NCBI GenBank assembly: GCA_011503125.2
Contig: WWBZ02000033.1
Span: forward strand, 3,782,001-3,846,000
Source of the DNA: Botryosphaeria dothidea
Taxonomy: Eukaryota > Ascomycota > Dothideomycetes > Botryosphaeriales > Botryosphaeriaceae
Direction of reading: 5' to 3'
Length of the DNA: 64,000 nucleotides
Both the position numbers and the translations under genes were made by a program. Positions 22,381 through 34,677 of this stretch are shown here, piece by piece (position 1 is the stretch's first letter; the number at the start of each line of letters is the position of its first letter). Below the pieces are notes generated by a model. It was not told the origin of the DNA, did no database searches, and worked only from the letters and a program-made list of their open reading frames with translations.

Positions 22381-23541
22381 TGTTTCATTTCCCAGTGAGG
22401 ATTCAGCATATAGGACTGTGAATGCGGAGAAGTCGAATTGGTCTCCAACGTCGTCCTCGACCGTCCGCTGCTACAAGAAGGCCGGGAAAAGATGTACGAA
22501 AACAGCGGGCTTACATAGAACAGCCCCTATTAGCTCTGCTAGGCGGGAAGCCCCCAAGCAACACCGAAGCCACTTAGAGAAAGAACCACAAGTGGAAGAT
22601 ATCGGCGACACAGCCACAGGCCGTGCTTACACTTACCAGAGAGTCACAGTGGTTTATTAACAGAGATGATCCTAAGGAGCATACAACTTCGACCTAACCC
22701 CTACACCTCCTCCCATCTACCTCTAAACCACTACTAGCGAAATATTAGCCTGCATATCGGTTAGGGCAATTGGTCAGGGTAAATGGATTCAACTCAATCA
22801 TTGGGATTAGGACCCATCTGAGAGGCTCAGCAACATGTCCCGTCTGACGCCTTCACCCACATTAAGTACCAACCGTCTGCCGTACGCAAGATCCGTGGCT
22901 GAGACCTCGGCAAACAGGGTGGCGGCGCTGCTGAGTCACTCGCTTAGTCGTGTGCCTTATGTGGAGTTTGAAGCGTCATTGCACGATATCGAACGACGCT
23001 CACTGGCTGCTGTGTTTCACCTGAATCGTCCCGGTTGACAGTCGGGAGTGGCCGTGGCTCGGGTTCCGCTCGGGTCGAGCCGCTCCAGCACAGCAGCCGT
23101 GCCGCTCGGACCGTTTGAGGGCGCGGCAGGTCGCCATCGGCCGAACATTCTGCACATCGCTAGCCGGATTGGGGCAATATCAAGCTTTGGCTACGATAAG
23201 CTTTTGCCCTAGCCGCATCGTCAAGATTTTATGCCTCGACCGCCGGGATTCGAGCATGCGTCAACGCCACTCCCGCTCTGCCTTACCGTCCCTACCAGTG
23301 TCGTCATCCCGCTCCTCGGACGTGTCCATCGTGCGAGTCCTGCGAGATGGCCACACTGACATGTATTCACCGAGCCGGACATGCCGCCCTCCCTCCTGTA
23401 TAAGACGTCTACCATCTATCCAGCTCAGAAGCCATCCAAGCACCACTATCCCTTCCTAACCACAATATCCTCTTCCATCCACAACAACAACAACAAGCAC
23501 TTCTCCTAATCCAACTCCTCAACCCCCACAACACCGCAAAC
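22381..23541. other. Promoter region of the NRPS-like gene
   Basis: About 1.16 kb without a gene. A TATA-like TGTATAAG lies at 23397-23404, 138 bp before the ATG, followed by a CA-rich leader with CAACAACAAC. Confidence 0.5.
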
Positions 23542-26500
23542 ATGCCCGCCTCCGCCACTCCGCCCTCGTACGGCCACCGCCTCATCGTCCCCCTCGTCGA
23601 GCACAAAGCCGCCACGAACCCCTCCGGCATCTACTGCACGCTCCCCACCAGCACGACCGCCCTCTCCGCCTCGCCCACCACCATCACCTGGCGCCAGCTC
23701 GCGCGCAGCGTCGACAAGGCGTCCTGGTGGCTGACCTCCGTCCTCGGCACGCCCGCGCCCAACACGTTCCCCACGCTCGCCTTCATCGGGCTCAACGGGC
23801 CGCTCTACTACATCCTCGTGCTGGCGTGCGCCAAGACCGGGTACAAGCTGCTGCTCAACTCGCCGCGCAACAGCGTCGACGCGCAGCTGTACCTGTTCGA
23901 CCGGACGGCGTGCGGCGTGCTGCTGCGCGGGCCGCGCAGCAACCTCGTGCAGGGCATCCTGGAGGCGCGGAACATGCGCTGCCTCACCGCGCCGAATCTG
24001 GCCGAGCTGCTGGCGGAGCGCGACGGGGACCAGGCCGTCGCGAGGTATCCGTACGACAAGACGTGGGAGGAGGCCAAGGACGATCCGATCGTGGTGTTGC
24101 ACTCGTCTGGGTCGACGGGCCCGCCCAAGCCGATTGTGGTGAAGAATGCGTCGATGGCGTCGTTGGATGCGCACCATTTGATCGAGGATGCGGGGGAAGG
24201 GGTGAGGGATGCGTTGAGAGCGAGTGAGGGGTCCGTGGTGTTCAATCCGATGCCGTGTTTCCATGTGAGTGCTGTTGCGAGTGGGTGGTTGGGTGGCAAG
24301 GACGTGTGCTGACAGGAACGACAGGCTGCCGGGATGATGTGGAATCTGTTCGTCGCGGTGTACTTTGACGTGCACGTGGTGTATGCTCCTCTTGGTGCAC
24401 CGCTGAATGCCAGTCTGGTGGAGAAAGCGCTGGATCAGTTGCAGTTTGACTGGATGTTTTTGCCGCCGTCTATCATCGAGGACGTGGCCCGGGAGCAGAA
24501 GATACTGCCGAAGTTGGAGAAGCTGCGTTACGTCATGTTTGCCGGAGGTGAGGCGATCCGCACATGTAGTTTCTTTCGCACGTCGACTAACTTGCTACAG
24601 GGCCTCTCTCTCAGCATCTCGGCGATGTCGTCAGCAAACACACGCAGGTGGTCAATCTCCTCGGCACCACGGAGAACGGGATTCCGCCGTTCAACTTCCT
24701 GCCGTTGAAAGAGTGGAACTGGCTGTACGTGCCGCCGCAGATGAAGGGAATCGAAATGCGGGCGCGCACCGAGGACGGCTTCGCGGAGATGGTCATCGTC
24801 CGGGACGCCGCCACGGACGCCTTCCACTCCACCTTCAGCACTTTCCCGGACGAGGCCGAGTACCACACCAAAGACCTGTACGCTCGGCACCCCGAAAACC
24901 CCCACATGTGGCAGCACCGCGCGCGCTCCGATGATGTGATCGTGCTGTCCAACGGCGAGAAAGTGGTGCCCATCCCCATGGAAGGCCAACTCTCGCAGTG
25001 CCCCAGCATCGCCGGCGTCGTCGTCCTCGGGCACGGCCGCTTCGAGACGGCGGCCCTGATCGAGCTGTCGGAGAAGGCGCACCAGGCGAACACGCCCGGC
25101 GAAAACCTTGCGGCCATCACGGCGTACATCGAGAAGGCCAACAACGCCGCGCCGTCCCACGCCCGCCTCTCGCGCGACCGCGTGCTCTTCACTTCCCCCG
25201 ACAAACCCATGACGCGCACGGGCAAGGGCACGGTGATCCGCAAAGCCACGCTCGCCGCCTACGCGCGCGAAATCGACGACCTGTACGCCGGGCGGTCCAG
25301 CATCGCGCTGTCGTCCGCCCTGCCTCTCCACGTCGACACAGACGACGCCGAGTCGACGGTGAAAGCGCTGCAGGACCTCTTCGCCAAGCTGACCAACAAG
25401 CACCTCAGCCCCGACGAGGACTTCTTCAGCGCCGGCATCGACTCCCTGCAAGTCCTCAACGTCGTGCGCCAGCTCAAATCGCAGCTCGCCGCCGAACAAG
25501 CCGCCATCTCCCCCAACCTGGTCTCCCTCAGCCTCGTCTACGCCAACCCGTCCGTCCGCAAGCTAGCATCCGCCCTCCGCGCCGTCGCCGCCGCATCCTC
25601 CGGCGGCGACGGCGACGGCGACGGCAGCGCGGGCCTGCGCAACGCCGAGGAGCGCGCAAAGGCCATGAAGGAGCTGTACCTGCGCTACGCCCACGACCTG
25701 CCGCACCACCGCCAGCAGCCTCGCCGCGCCGCCTCCCGCCGCGCTCCCGCCGCCGGCATCGCCGTCGTCCTCACCGGCAGCACCGGCTCGCTCGGGTCGT
25801 ACGTCCTCGCCGCCCTGCTCTCCTCGCCGCGCATCGCCCACGTCTACTGCCTCAACCGCGGCGACCCAGCCGCCACCGCCGCGAAGCAGCGCCGGCTGCA
25901 CGACGCGCGCGGCCTGCCGACAGCCGGCCTGGACGACCGCGTCACTTACCTCCAGACCGACCCCGGCGCGCCGCGCCACGGCCTGTCGGCGGCCGCGTGG
26001 GCGGAGCTCGTCGCCAACGCTCGGTACGTCGTCCACAACGCGTGGGCCGTCGACTTCAACATGGCGCTCGGCAGCTTCGCGCCGCACGTGCGCGGGGTGC
26101 GCAACATGGTGGACCTGGCGTACGCCGCCGCGGCGGAGCAGGGCGCGCGCGTGCCGGTGCTGTTCACGAGCACCATCGACACGACGCGCAACTGGAAGAG
26201 CGCCGACGGCGTCGTGCCCGAGCGCGCGATCCACGACGTCGCGGTGCCGAGCAGCGGCGGGTACGGCGAGAGCAAGTACGTGGGCGAGCGGCTGCTGGAG
26301 ACGGCGGCGCAGGTGAGCGGCGTGCCGGTGGCGGTGTGCCGGACGGGGCAGATTGCGGGGCCGGTGGTGAGGAGGGGCGGGGAGGTGAAGGGGAGGTGGA
26401 ACGAGCGCGAGTGGTTCCCGACGCTGGTGCGGACGTCGAAGCATCTGGGGGCGCTGCCGGGGAGGATTGGGAGCATGGATGGCGCGGACTGGGTGCCGGT

Positions 26501-26981
26501 TGATATCTTGGCGGATGTGGTCGTGGACCTGCTGTTCGACAACTTGAGGGAGCTGGAGCAAGGGGGGGGAGAGAAGGGGGAGGAGGCCGGCGCCGGCTTC
26601 GTGCAGTTCGATCACCTCGTCAACCCGCGCATGAGCTCGTATCCCGATGTCGTCTTGCCCGCGTTGAGGCGCAGGCTGGGTGCCACTGCTGCCGGTGGAA
26701 GTGGCAGCAGCGAGTTTCCCGTCGTCAAGTATGCCGAGTGGCTCCGGATGCTGGAGGACGAGGCGGCCAAGCCCGATGCGGACCCGACCAAGTGTCCCGG
26801 CATCAAGCTGTTGGATTTCTTCGAGGGAATGGGAGAGGAGGTGAAGGCCATGGAGAAGGGAGAGCTTGCCGGCCTGAGGTTGGACACGAAGGAGACTGTG
26901 ACGAGGAGCGAGACGTTGAGGAAGTTGCAGCCGGTGGGAGCGGATTGGGTGGACGTGTGGTGTGAGGGATGGGGGCTTTAG
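23542..26981 (+). CDS. NRPS-like carboxylate reductase (A-T-R)
   Basis: Three exons (23542-24264, 24325-24547, 24601-26981) encode 1108 residues. Order of domains: adenylation (A3 motif HSSGSTGPPKP at about 190, GTTENG, YHTKDLY, SDDVIVLSNGEKV), a carrier domain with the phosphopantetheine site in FFSAGIDSLQVLNV, and a C-terminal NAD(P)H thioester reductase with LTGSTGSLGSYVL, FTSTIDTT and the catalytic YGESK. No condensation domain is present. The enzyme would activate a carboxylic acid with ATP, hold it as a thioester and release it as aldehyde (or alcohol), like fungal aryl- or alkyl-acid reductases. The carrier Ser needs a phosphopantetheinyl transferase from elsewhere. Substrate cannot be read from the sequence. 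A GGC-GAC-type repeat encodes a flexible Gly/Asp linker near 25603-25625. Confidence 0.9.
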
Positions 26982-27610
26982 ATGCTGGCAGTGGCGGCCG
27001 GCCGGAACTGGCTGTGAGGCTGGGGTCGGAGGGGGAGCCACGTAGGAGTCGAGCAGGATCGTCGTGGAGGTGAATTGATATACGACTCCTTAGCCATCTA
27101 AGAGCACTTGTAGAGAGATAGCTATATGCTCGTAGGCGAGACCTACGGGCCTCGTAGTGGGCGCCGTGGCCTTCTGTACTCGGCCTCTTGGCCGGCCCTC
27201 GGTCGGCTAGCGCCTCGCTAGGGGTTATCATAAGGCACGCTGGCACCGCGTAGCGGTAAAGTTAGGGACACGGGAGGATGGCTTGGGCTTAAGGTGTTGC
27301 TGGGCGTTGTTATCTTAGGGATCTTGGTTGTAACACTAGGCTATTGTGTTATGAAAAGATATTCAAAAAGAATACCAAAGATAAACTCAATAACTCGTAT
27401 TTTGATTGCTAATTCGACAGTCCATTGCAGACTCCTAATTAGACTCAACATATGCCAATTGAACTCCCTACATGTTTACGGTTCTATGATACTTTAGGAA
27501 TAGACCAGGTCGCTCTACCTTGACCCGTCGGATGCCCTGGCATTCGTACGTAGCCGTTTCCACACCACTTCGAGGAAGACGAAGCAACATCAACCGCGTA
27601 TCGCAGCCAA
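26982..27610. other. Intergenic region with a GC-rich palindromic stretch
   Basis: No gene. At about 27130-27280 several short inverted repeats follow one another (CTCGTAGGCGAG, GGCCTCTTGGCCGGCC, CTAGCGCCTCGCTAG), unlike the flanks. This looks like the end of a transposable element, perhaps an LTR fragment, but I cannot define borders. Confidence 0.35.
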
Positions 27611-28576
27611 TCAGCCCCTCGCATTGCCGTCCTGCGGCCAAAGGCCCCAGTGCCCCTTCCTCACCGCCCTCAAGTCATCCACGCTCAACAGCCCCGTCTC
27701 CTCCCTCACCAGCAGCGCCCATATCTCGTCCCTCAAGCTCCGCGGCCACCGCGGCGTCCCCCAGTACCGCGGCACCAAGCCCCTCTGCTTCGCCGCCAGT
27801 ATCTGCCCCTGCAGCGCACGCACCTGCCACGCGCTCAGCCTGCCGCGGCGCAGCGGGCCCACCGCCTCGCCGAACCGGGCGCTCGCGAGATGCGAGTTGG
27901 ACGGGTTGTACGTGGTCGGGGAGTCCGACGGGTCTGCCAGCGCGGCCAGCGGCGCGTCGAAGAAGACGTCGCGGTGCGTCGCGTTGGCGGTGAGGGCGGC
28001 GAAGGGCGCGTTGCCGGAGGCGACGACGGTCAGGGACCGGTCGACGCGCGCCGAGCCGTTCCAGTGGCTGAGCCAGCCGCCGGAGCGGAGCGGCTGGAGG
28101 TGCGCGTGGACGGCTGCGAGGATCTCGTCGCCGGGGGTCTTGAGGTCGATGACGAGGGTGAGGGTCTGGGAGGGGGACGTGTAGAAGACTCCGGAGGGGG
28201 CGGTGGCGGCGTCTGCGTTGCCGGTGTTCATGTCTTGGAGGATCTGCTGGAGAGGGCGGAGGTAGAGGTTGGAGAGCGTTTGGTCCTCCGTCAGGTCGAG
28301 GCCGGTGTGGCCGACGTAGAGCTCGCCTTGCCTCAACCATACGTCCGCCTCGACGCTCACGCATCCGCTTCCTAATGCGGCGAAGAGGGGCGTGGTTCGC
28401 CAGTAGTCATTGTGGGAATGGCAGGGTACAGGCAGTACGTTTTTAAAGTAATGTGCCGAGTATATGTGGTCCGCTGGCACTGGGGTGCCCTTGTCCCTGG
28501 GTAACGAGGCAAAGAAGGTGTCAAACGGATCAATCGCCATCCAAACCAAGAAGGCATTGAAGAGCCTATGATACAT
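27611..28576 (-). CDS. AIM6-like PLC/GDPD-type phosphodiesterase domain protein
   Basis: Single exon of 321 residues. An N-terminal hydrophobic stretch (LFNAFLVWMAIDPFDTFFASL) may be a membrane anchor or leader. The domain starts VPCHSHNDYWRTTPLF, then GCVSVEADVWL, YVGHTG, LYLRPLQQIL, and LTLVIDLKTPGD. His of CHSHND, Glu and Asp of EAD, and His of VGH correspond to the catalytic residues of the phosphatidylinositol-PLC/glycerophosphodiesterase superfamily as found in Altered Inheritance of Mitochondria 6 proteins. It probably cleaves a phosphodiester; substrate unknown. Somewhat shorter than the usual 380-420 residues, so a short upstream exon carrying the membrane anchor may be missing. It is convergent with the NRPS-like gene. 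Confidence 0.83.
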   Translation of the reverse strand: MYHRLFNAFLVWMAIDPFDTFFASLPRDKGTPVPADHIYSAHYFKNVLPVPCHSHNDYWRTTPLFAALGSGCVSVEADVWLRQGELYVGHTGLDLTEDQTLSNLYLRPLQQILQDMNTGNADAATAPSGVFYTSPSQTLTLVIDLKTPGDEILAAVHAHLQPLRSGGWLSHWNGSARVDRSLTVVASGNAPFAALTANATHRDVFFDAPLAALADPSDSPTTYNPSNSHLASARFGEAVGPLRRGRLSAWQVRALQGQILAAKQRGLVPRYWGTPRWPRSLRDEIWALLVREETGLLSVDDLRAVRKGHWGLWPQDGNARG

Positions 28577-30461
28577 GTCAGCTTCTGCCTATCCATAGCC
28601 TTGGGCTATGCGCACGCGTATAGGAAGGCGCCACTCAGCAGAAGCATACAAGCAAAGCAAACTTGCAATGTCCGCGTTGGTCTGCCAAGTTTGCTGCCCC
28701 GCCACAATAGTCCCTATCGACAATCAGCTTGGTGGACTCCGAAAGATTAGGATTCGATCCTTACTCGGCCAGGCATCCGTAATGCATTTGTCCATCTGCG
28801 CCGAGTGTCGCGCGGTTGAGACTCTTCGCCTATCAGCCGAGAGTACATTTTTGAATATCGAACCTAACTTCACTGACGGAGGAAGGTACAGAGATGCAGT
28901 GTGATGAATTGTCATAGAAGTGATGAATGTTCTAATATGCATGACTACGGACCCTAGACTAAAAACTGGTAGTCTTACTCGCGCTGTGAGGCTGTGAAGC
29001 TTGACTGGCCGCGCGTCCCAGAATCCCCCGCAAACTCTTAGATATTGTCATTCGACAAATCCCATCGGAGCAATGCGTGCCACGTAATGGAGTTTTATTG
29101 AAGATAAGAGGCACCTTCTTTCATCCCCTGGTCAATGGCAGATCCTTTATCCTGTAAGCAGAACCAGAACAACATCGGCGTTCGACAGTTGGCCTTAAAG
29201 ATTAAGCGCATACGTTTTCACTCGTCAGGAACTTAGCTATGCTATCAAAGAGAACAAAACGAAAGACACAGTATATCACTGCTCAGGTGACGCTGCAATA
29301 ACTACCGCTATCCGCGCCACTAGGGTAAAAACCTTGTAGCAAGTATGAGATATTGCTGCCTACTTGCCTCGTAATTTTCCCCCAATCTCTTGCACCCACA
29401 AGAGGGCCCAAAGCATTATGACCGCCTCTCTTACCAACGGTTAGCCCACCGGAGATAATGCACTCCCCCAGGAGCAAAGCAAATAGCGATACTGGCTTCC
29501 ATCTCTCTTGATAACATCTGAATGCCAAGTGGCTGAGTTCTCGGCTCTCGCATCCGTGATAACGAAGCCGGGAGAAGCTGAAACACATCAAGCTCTAGCT
29601 ATGTCTAAGCCTCCACCAAAGGAAGGCATGTAAGAAGAAAACTTGGTCACTCTTTCGACCGGACCCACGTTGGAAAGCGCTTAGATGCACGTGGCCGGTG
29701 CACAATCTTGCAGAGGCTGGCTTTTCGGAATTTTTCATGAGTCGGCCTACAGGCAACCCAGCTTTTGGAATGCAAGTCCAGTGGCTATGTTGAAATGGGG
29801 CTATGCTGGACGCGTCATGCGGGGGTTATGGGGGTTTTAACCTTAATTTAGAATTGATAGGTAACTCGAGGGCTAGCACTGGCTAGTACTGACACGTCTT
29901 AGGGAGATCCAAGCTTGTGGAAGGCTTGAGCTTTCGTTCTTGGCTTCCCCTCTCGGAGAGGCACAGAAAGCTTCTCTTGACCGCCCGGCACTGTATTCTA
30001 CGCCTCTGACATTCGCACTCGAAAACCAGATAACGGCCAAGATGCAATCATCCAACAGAATGATGGTCTCCTATATGCCCAACTATGTAATGCTATGGTG
30101 AGGCAGCAACACGGTCGGGAGTTTCGCAAACGGGCACTGCAAAAGTCAGCACTAATTCACAGTCCCATATTCAAGAGGGTGCATTACTATGCAAATGCTA
30201 GACTGACTAGGTTGAAAGGTAATTTCTGCAGTCACACATCGTGTGAGCAGGGCATCTGCTTAATCAATATTGGCGGTTTTGCAAACAGATTCCGCCGGCA
30301 GTGGGTCAGCATGAGTTTTGAACCCCGTCTCAGATGGTTGCCTGGCGATTGGCCCCACATAGATTGCGCCAGGCAGAAGCGGGTTCTTAACCACCGCCGC
30401 TCAGCCACGTACCCTCGCCAACATCGTTCGGAAAGAAAATACATTCACTACACGCTTCGAG
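28577..30461. other. Intergenic region
   Basis: About 1.9 kb. I see no gene with recognisable motifs. A G-run at 29819-29836 and A/T-richer parts are present, but no repeat copy elsewhere in the window. Confidence 0.4.
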
Positions 30462-32149
30462 ATGCCAGATTTGCCGGCTGACATAGTCTTCCTCGTCATC
30501 TGCGAGCTCAAGCAGCTCATCAAAAATGACCAGGAACGGGCGGCGAGTCCTCGCCGAAAACAGGGCTGCAGTGGTGCGAAAGCCCGACAGGGAGGTCTTC
30601 CGCCCCTGCCTGCTCCTCCATTGCTTGCCCCCTACGCCGGAATCAACAGGACCTGGAACGCTGCCATCGAGCGCGAAACTTTCCGCAGCATCGTCGTTAC
30701 CCCACAGCGGCTAGGCGGGTTCAAAGCCCTCGTTGCCAGGGAACACTCTCGTTTGTCTCTTGTCCGGCACCTGGAGTACCACCTTGCCCACGAATGGGAT
30801 TGTGATTCGCCGAACGGCCAAAGCGCGGATGGTAGGCGCGAGAATGACGAGAGCTTCTCGCGCAGTGTGGAAGAGATGGCGCGGGTGCTGGGATGCTGGG
30901 GGGACAGAGATGCGCCTTGCGAGCGGCTGTCGGGCGTACATCTGTACGTCAAGACGTGCTTTACCCGTTCAAAAGAAGATCATTGTATCGATACCGATAC
31001 CGATACCGGTACAGAAGATGCGGCATTTCTGCACTACAACGGCGAGAGCCTTCCCCGGATGCGTTCAGTCTCTTCATTCTCTTACCAGGAGGGCCACATC
31101 TGGCCGAGATTTCTCATGCAGATTCTATCTGTTATGGAAAGTCTCGACGCCTGCAAGCTTTGGGTGTCTGACCGCTCAACAGTGAATCCGGCTATTCGTC
31201 GTGATTACAGGAAAGGTACGTCAAATGTTTCCATACTAGAGCACAGTTTCGCAGCCGCGAAGGAAGTTCAGAGTGCACATCTCAATCGTATATAGTTCAA
31301 CGCCGAACGAGGTGTTTTAATTGCATTTGTTCACAACACATAGAGCTCGGCGAAAATTTGCACCTCATGCCACCGAGCTGCAAGCATCTTGAAGTAGATT
31401 CTTACCGTTCTGCGATCGGAGCTCACGCCACACCATCCATCCTCGATTCTGGACTTGATCCCCTCTGCATCGGCTTGCGCAGACTCTCAACAAGGCTATC
31501 TTCGTTGGCCCTGTACAACCTGCGAATTTCTACTTCGCTATTTTGGCCGTTGAAGAACGAGGGGCCTTTGGGCGAAGCACCATGTTGGCCAAACCTGGAG
31601 TCCATAATTGCCCACTTCAGAGAAGTAGACGTATCAGGTATTTGGGCTTTCAGAATAAGAGATCTGGAGTTGCACTGATAATTCGAACCAGGCCGATGGT
31701 TTGCAGTTCCGGACCCGGACGAGTACGAGCCCACAGACTCGGAGGAGGATTACTTCATTCAGCTGATTACCCCTCGCGAACGGAGCCTTGCTAATCGGAG
31801 TCTCGTCAACGACGTTTTCTTCGCGGCGACGACGGCTGCGAGAAACATGCCGAAGTTGCAGAACATGCGTCTTCAGCTTATCATGCCAGGCACTCTCTCC
31901 TTGAGGATTGGTTCTGATCTGTCCGAGCCCAGCAACAACCAAAAGTTACTCGAAGCAATATGGGATGAGAAGACGAAAATGAAACTCAGTGCGGCCGTTC
32001 TCAATAATTTGGGTGTCAGCGAAGAGCAACTGGAGGTCGCCACTGGTTGCCTGGAGAGGGTGTCTGATGGACGAGTGATCAATAAGCAGGTGACCACAAA
32101 AGCATACCTCAGGCCCGGTTGGCCAGAGGTTGCACAGGAGGATATGTAA
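30462..32149 (+). CDS. F-box-like protein
   Basis: Three exons (30462-31215, 31344-31637, 31692-32149) give 501 residues with matching phases. The N-terminus MPDLPADIVFLVICEL is an F-box-like helix, followed by APYAGINRTWNAAIERETFRSI, a segment typical of fungal F-box families. Later the family hallmark SGRWFAVPDPDEYEPTDSEED spans the second exon junction and confirms it. F-box proteins recruit substrates to SCF ubiquitin ligases; the target is unknown. A hexanucleotide run (CGATAC-type) near 30988-31015 encodes Asp-Thr repeats (DTDTDTGT) that could vary in length between strains. Confidence 0.78.
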
Positions 32150-33228
32150 GGATGTCGTGCGCTAAATGAGTAGAGGGAAAGGGAGATGGTCACTTGAATT
32201 GCTCATTGTAAAACGCGGATTTTGTCGGCGATAATGTAAGGAAAACTAGCAGGACATAGCTCCATCCGCATCGTTGAGGATTCAACGAGTACTCTGGGAG
32301 GGAAGGAAGAGCAATACCTTGACGTCTCAATCTTAAAGAGCAGGATGCTGGCGGCGACGCGAAGTGCTCAAGCGTCACCTCTGGAAATCAGCAGCCTTCC
32401 TGCTGACGACTTGCCTGAGATGAGGTCCACAAACAAGGAAGGAAGGAACGGAAAAGGATCAGAGATACTGCGGATGTTCGCCATTTGAAAAAACCATGCT
32501 TGTTTACTGTCTGACCGGAAGTGAATATAGAAAGCTCACAGGACAAGCGCGACTTCCAGTGGCGTGTGAGGGAAGGACGGATGGAGTGGCTGGTGGACAT
32601 TCTTTGACGCCCAGACTGGTGGGCAAGTTCGCGTATAGCAACCATTCATTGGGACAGGTGTGTCAGCATAAGCACATTGTATTACGGTCAACGTCGGGGA
32701 GATGTTGTTCGGCGACTATGCAGGACGCCGACAGAGAAGTTGGCCAATAGAGAATCATTCTTCAGAAATAGAAAGCACGCTCTTTGTCAACAGTTTCTTA
32801 CCCTTGTGATGTGCAGCGCAACATCCGGAATAAGAAGAAGCCGAAGCGGCCAAAACACGGAGGACTTGCTACAGCAACCAGACATGGCTGCTACATCTCC
32901 CTTCAGGCATAGTCAACGAGGATCCACGAGCCACAATGAAGCAGCCAACACAGAACCCTGCCAATCCGCGGTGAAAATGCCCTGCAGCCGTCGACAGCGC
33001 GGCGCAGTAGTCGCGCGGCCGGCGACTCGGCTATATGGTCCTCGCAAGTCGGCAATATGATCCCTGCGCCCCAACCCCAAACGGCAAGACGATGACATCG
33101 CCAGCCCGGGGCCCCGCCCTGCCCTCAACGCGTCTTCCTCCAAAAAAAAAAAAAAAAAAAAGCTCCCCGCCGCGTCCTCGCCTCCGCACTATTTCCAATC
33201 CCCCCAGCTTCTCCATACCGCAAAAACA
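32150..33228. other. Intergenic region and promoter of the acyl-CoA dehydrogenase gene
   Basis: No gene. A run of 20 A lies at 33142-33161, 67 bp before the ATG. Such poly(dA:dT) tracts keep promoters free of nucleosomes. Confidence 0.5.
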
Positions 33229-34569
33229 ATGACGCCGCGACTCCTCCAGCCGCCCACGCGCCGCATCCTCTCGCGCCCCGCACTCGCCAGCCGCCCACGC
33301 CGAACGCACCCAACGCCGCCGCTCCTGCCCCGCGCCTTCTCCACCACCACGCCCCTGGGCATCATGGACACGACGCCCTTCACCGACACGCAGCTCACCG
33401 TGCGCGACGCCGTCGCCACCGTCTGCGCGCGCTTCCCCAACGCCTACTGGCAGGAGCGCGACGCGACCCAAACCGACCCGACCGACTTCCACGCCGCGCT
33501 CGCCGAGAGCGGCTGGCTCGGGATCGCGCTCCCAGAGGCGCTCGGCGGGTCCGGCCTCGGCATCGCCGAGGCCACGATGATGATGCAGACCATCACCGAG
33601 AGCGGCGCGGGCATGGCGGGCGCGCAGGCGATCCACGCCAACGTGTACGCGACGCAGCCGCTGGCCAAGTTCGGGACGAGCGAGCAGCTGGAGGGGACGG
33701 TTCCGAAGGTCGTGAGCGGCGCGTGGCGCGTGTGCTTTGGGGTCACGGAGCCGGATGCGGGGCTGGACACGCTGCGCTTGCGGACGGTGGCGCGGAAGAG
33801 CGAGGACGGGCGGACGTACAGGGTGAGCGGGCAGAAGATCTGGATTACGTGCGCGCAGGTGGCGAGGAAGATGATGTTGCTGGCGCGGACGACGCCGGTG
33901 GAGGAGGTGCGGAAGCCGAGTGAGGGGCTGTCGCTGTTTTGCGTCGATTTGGATAGGGCGGCGCCGGGGTTGGAGATGCGGAAGATTGGGAAGATGGGCG
34001 GGCGCGCGGTGGATGCGAATGAGGTCTTCTTCGACAACTATGAGATTCCCGCGGACACTTTGATCGGGGAGGAGAACAAAGGGTTCAAGATTATCCTCCA
34101 CGGGATGAATGCGGAGAGGTGCCTCCTTGCTGGTGAGGCTTTGGGTCTCGGGTACGCGGCGTTGAAGAGGGCCGCCGAGTATGCGAAGGAGCGTGTGGTC
34201 TTCCAGCGTCCCATTGGCATGAACCAGGCTATTGCTCATCCGCTGGCCGACGCGTATATGCGGCTCGAGGGTGCTAAGCTTGCTACTTATCACGCAGCAA
34301 GGCTGTATGATGATAGCAAGACGGATGAATCCATAACACAGCATGCCATCGGTGTTGCATGCAACAGCGCGAAATACATGGCCGCCGAGGCTGCCTTCAC
34401 GGCCTGCGAAAGGGCTGTGCTGACACATGGGGGAATGGGCTATGCTGCTGAATACGATGTAGAGCGCTGGTTCAGGGAGTGTTTGGTGCCTCGAATTGCT
34501 CCCGTTAGCCGGGAAATGATTCTGAACTTCATCAGCGAAAGGGTGCTGGAACTCCCGCGGAGCTACTGA
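33229..34569 (+). CDS. Acyl-CoA dehydrogenase, probably mitochondrial
   Basis: Single exon, 446 residues. The first ~45 residues are rich in Arg, Pro and Ser without acids (MTPRLLQPPTRRILSRPALA, ending RAFSTTTPLGIM), a mitochondrial leader. The ACAD fold follows: N-terminal helical part (GWLGIALPEALGGSGLGIAE), FAD/substrate segment CFGVTEPDAG, YRVSGQKIWIT, the middle beta domain (FFDNYEIPADTLIGEENKGF), and the C-terminal helical part (RVVFQRPIGMNQAIAHPLAD, LTHGGMGYAAEYDVERWFRE). It would use FAD to form an alpha,beta double bond in an acyl-CoA. The third codon positions are strongly GC-rich in the first half. No peroxisomal C-terminal tripeptide. It is convergent with the Zn2Cys6 gene, 108 bp apart, and might be controlled with it. 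Confidence 0.9.
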   Translation: MTPRLLQPPTRRILSRPALASRPRRTHPTPPLLPRAFSTTTPLGIMDTTPFTDTQLTVRDAVATVCARFPNAYWQERDATQTDPTDFHAALAESGWLGIALPEALGGSGLGIAEATMMMQTITESGAGMAGAQAIHANVYATQPLAKFGTSEQLEGTVPKVVSGAWRVCFGVTEPDAGLDTLRLRTVARKSEDGRTYRVSGQKIWITCAQVARKMMLLARTTPVEEVRKPSEGLSLFCVDLDRAAPGLEMRKIGKMGGRAVDANEVFFDNYEIPADTLIGEENKGFKIILHGMNAERCLLAGEALGLGYAALKRAAEYAKERVVFQRPIGMNQAIAHPLADAYMRLEGAKLATYHAARLYDDSKTDESITQHAIGVACNSAKYMAAEAAFTACERAVLTHGGMGYAAEYDVERWFRECLVPRIAPVSREMILNFISERVLELPRSY

Positions 34570-34677
34570 TGAATCACAATAAATATAATAATAGAGTCCA
34601 GAACTTACATTGATGCAGACGAGCTTCGGGGACTAATGAATTCTGATGTTCTTCAGGCATTTCTCCGCTTGTTATAT

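Noticed and set aside
25563..27041. Long minus-strand open frame across the NRPS-like reductase domain
   Set aside because: Antisense shadow of a GC-rich exon; repetitive His/Arg/Pro composition and no motif.
29819..29838. Telomere-like G-rich stretch
   Set aside because: The sequence is GGGGGTTATGGGGGTTTT without TTAGGG repeats; no telomere.
33031..34428. Minus-strand open frame across the acyl-CoA dehydrogenase
   Set aside because: Shadow of the dehydrogenase gene, low-complexity Arg/Gly-rich translation.
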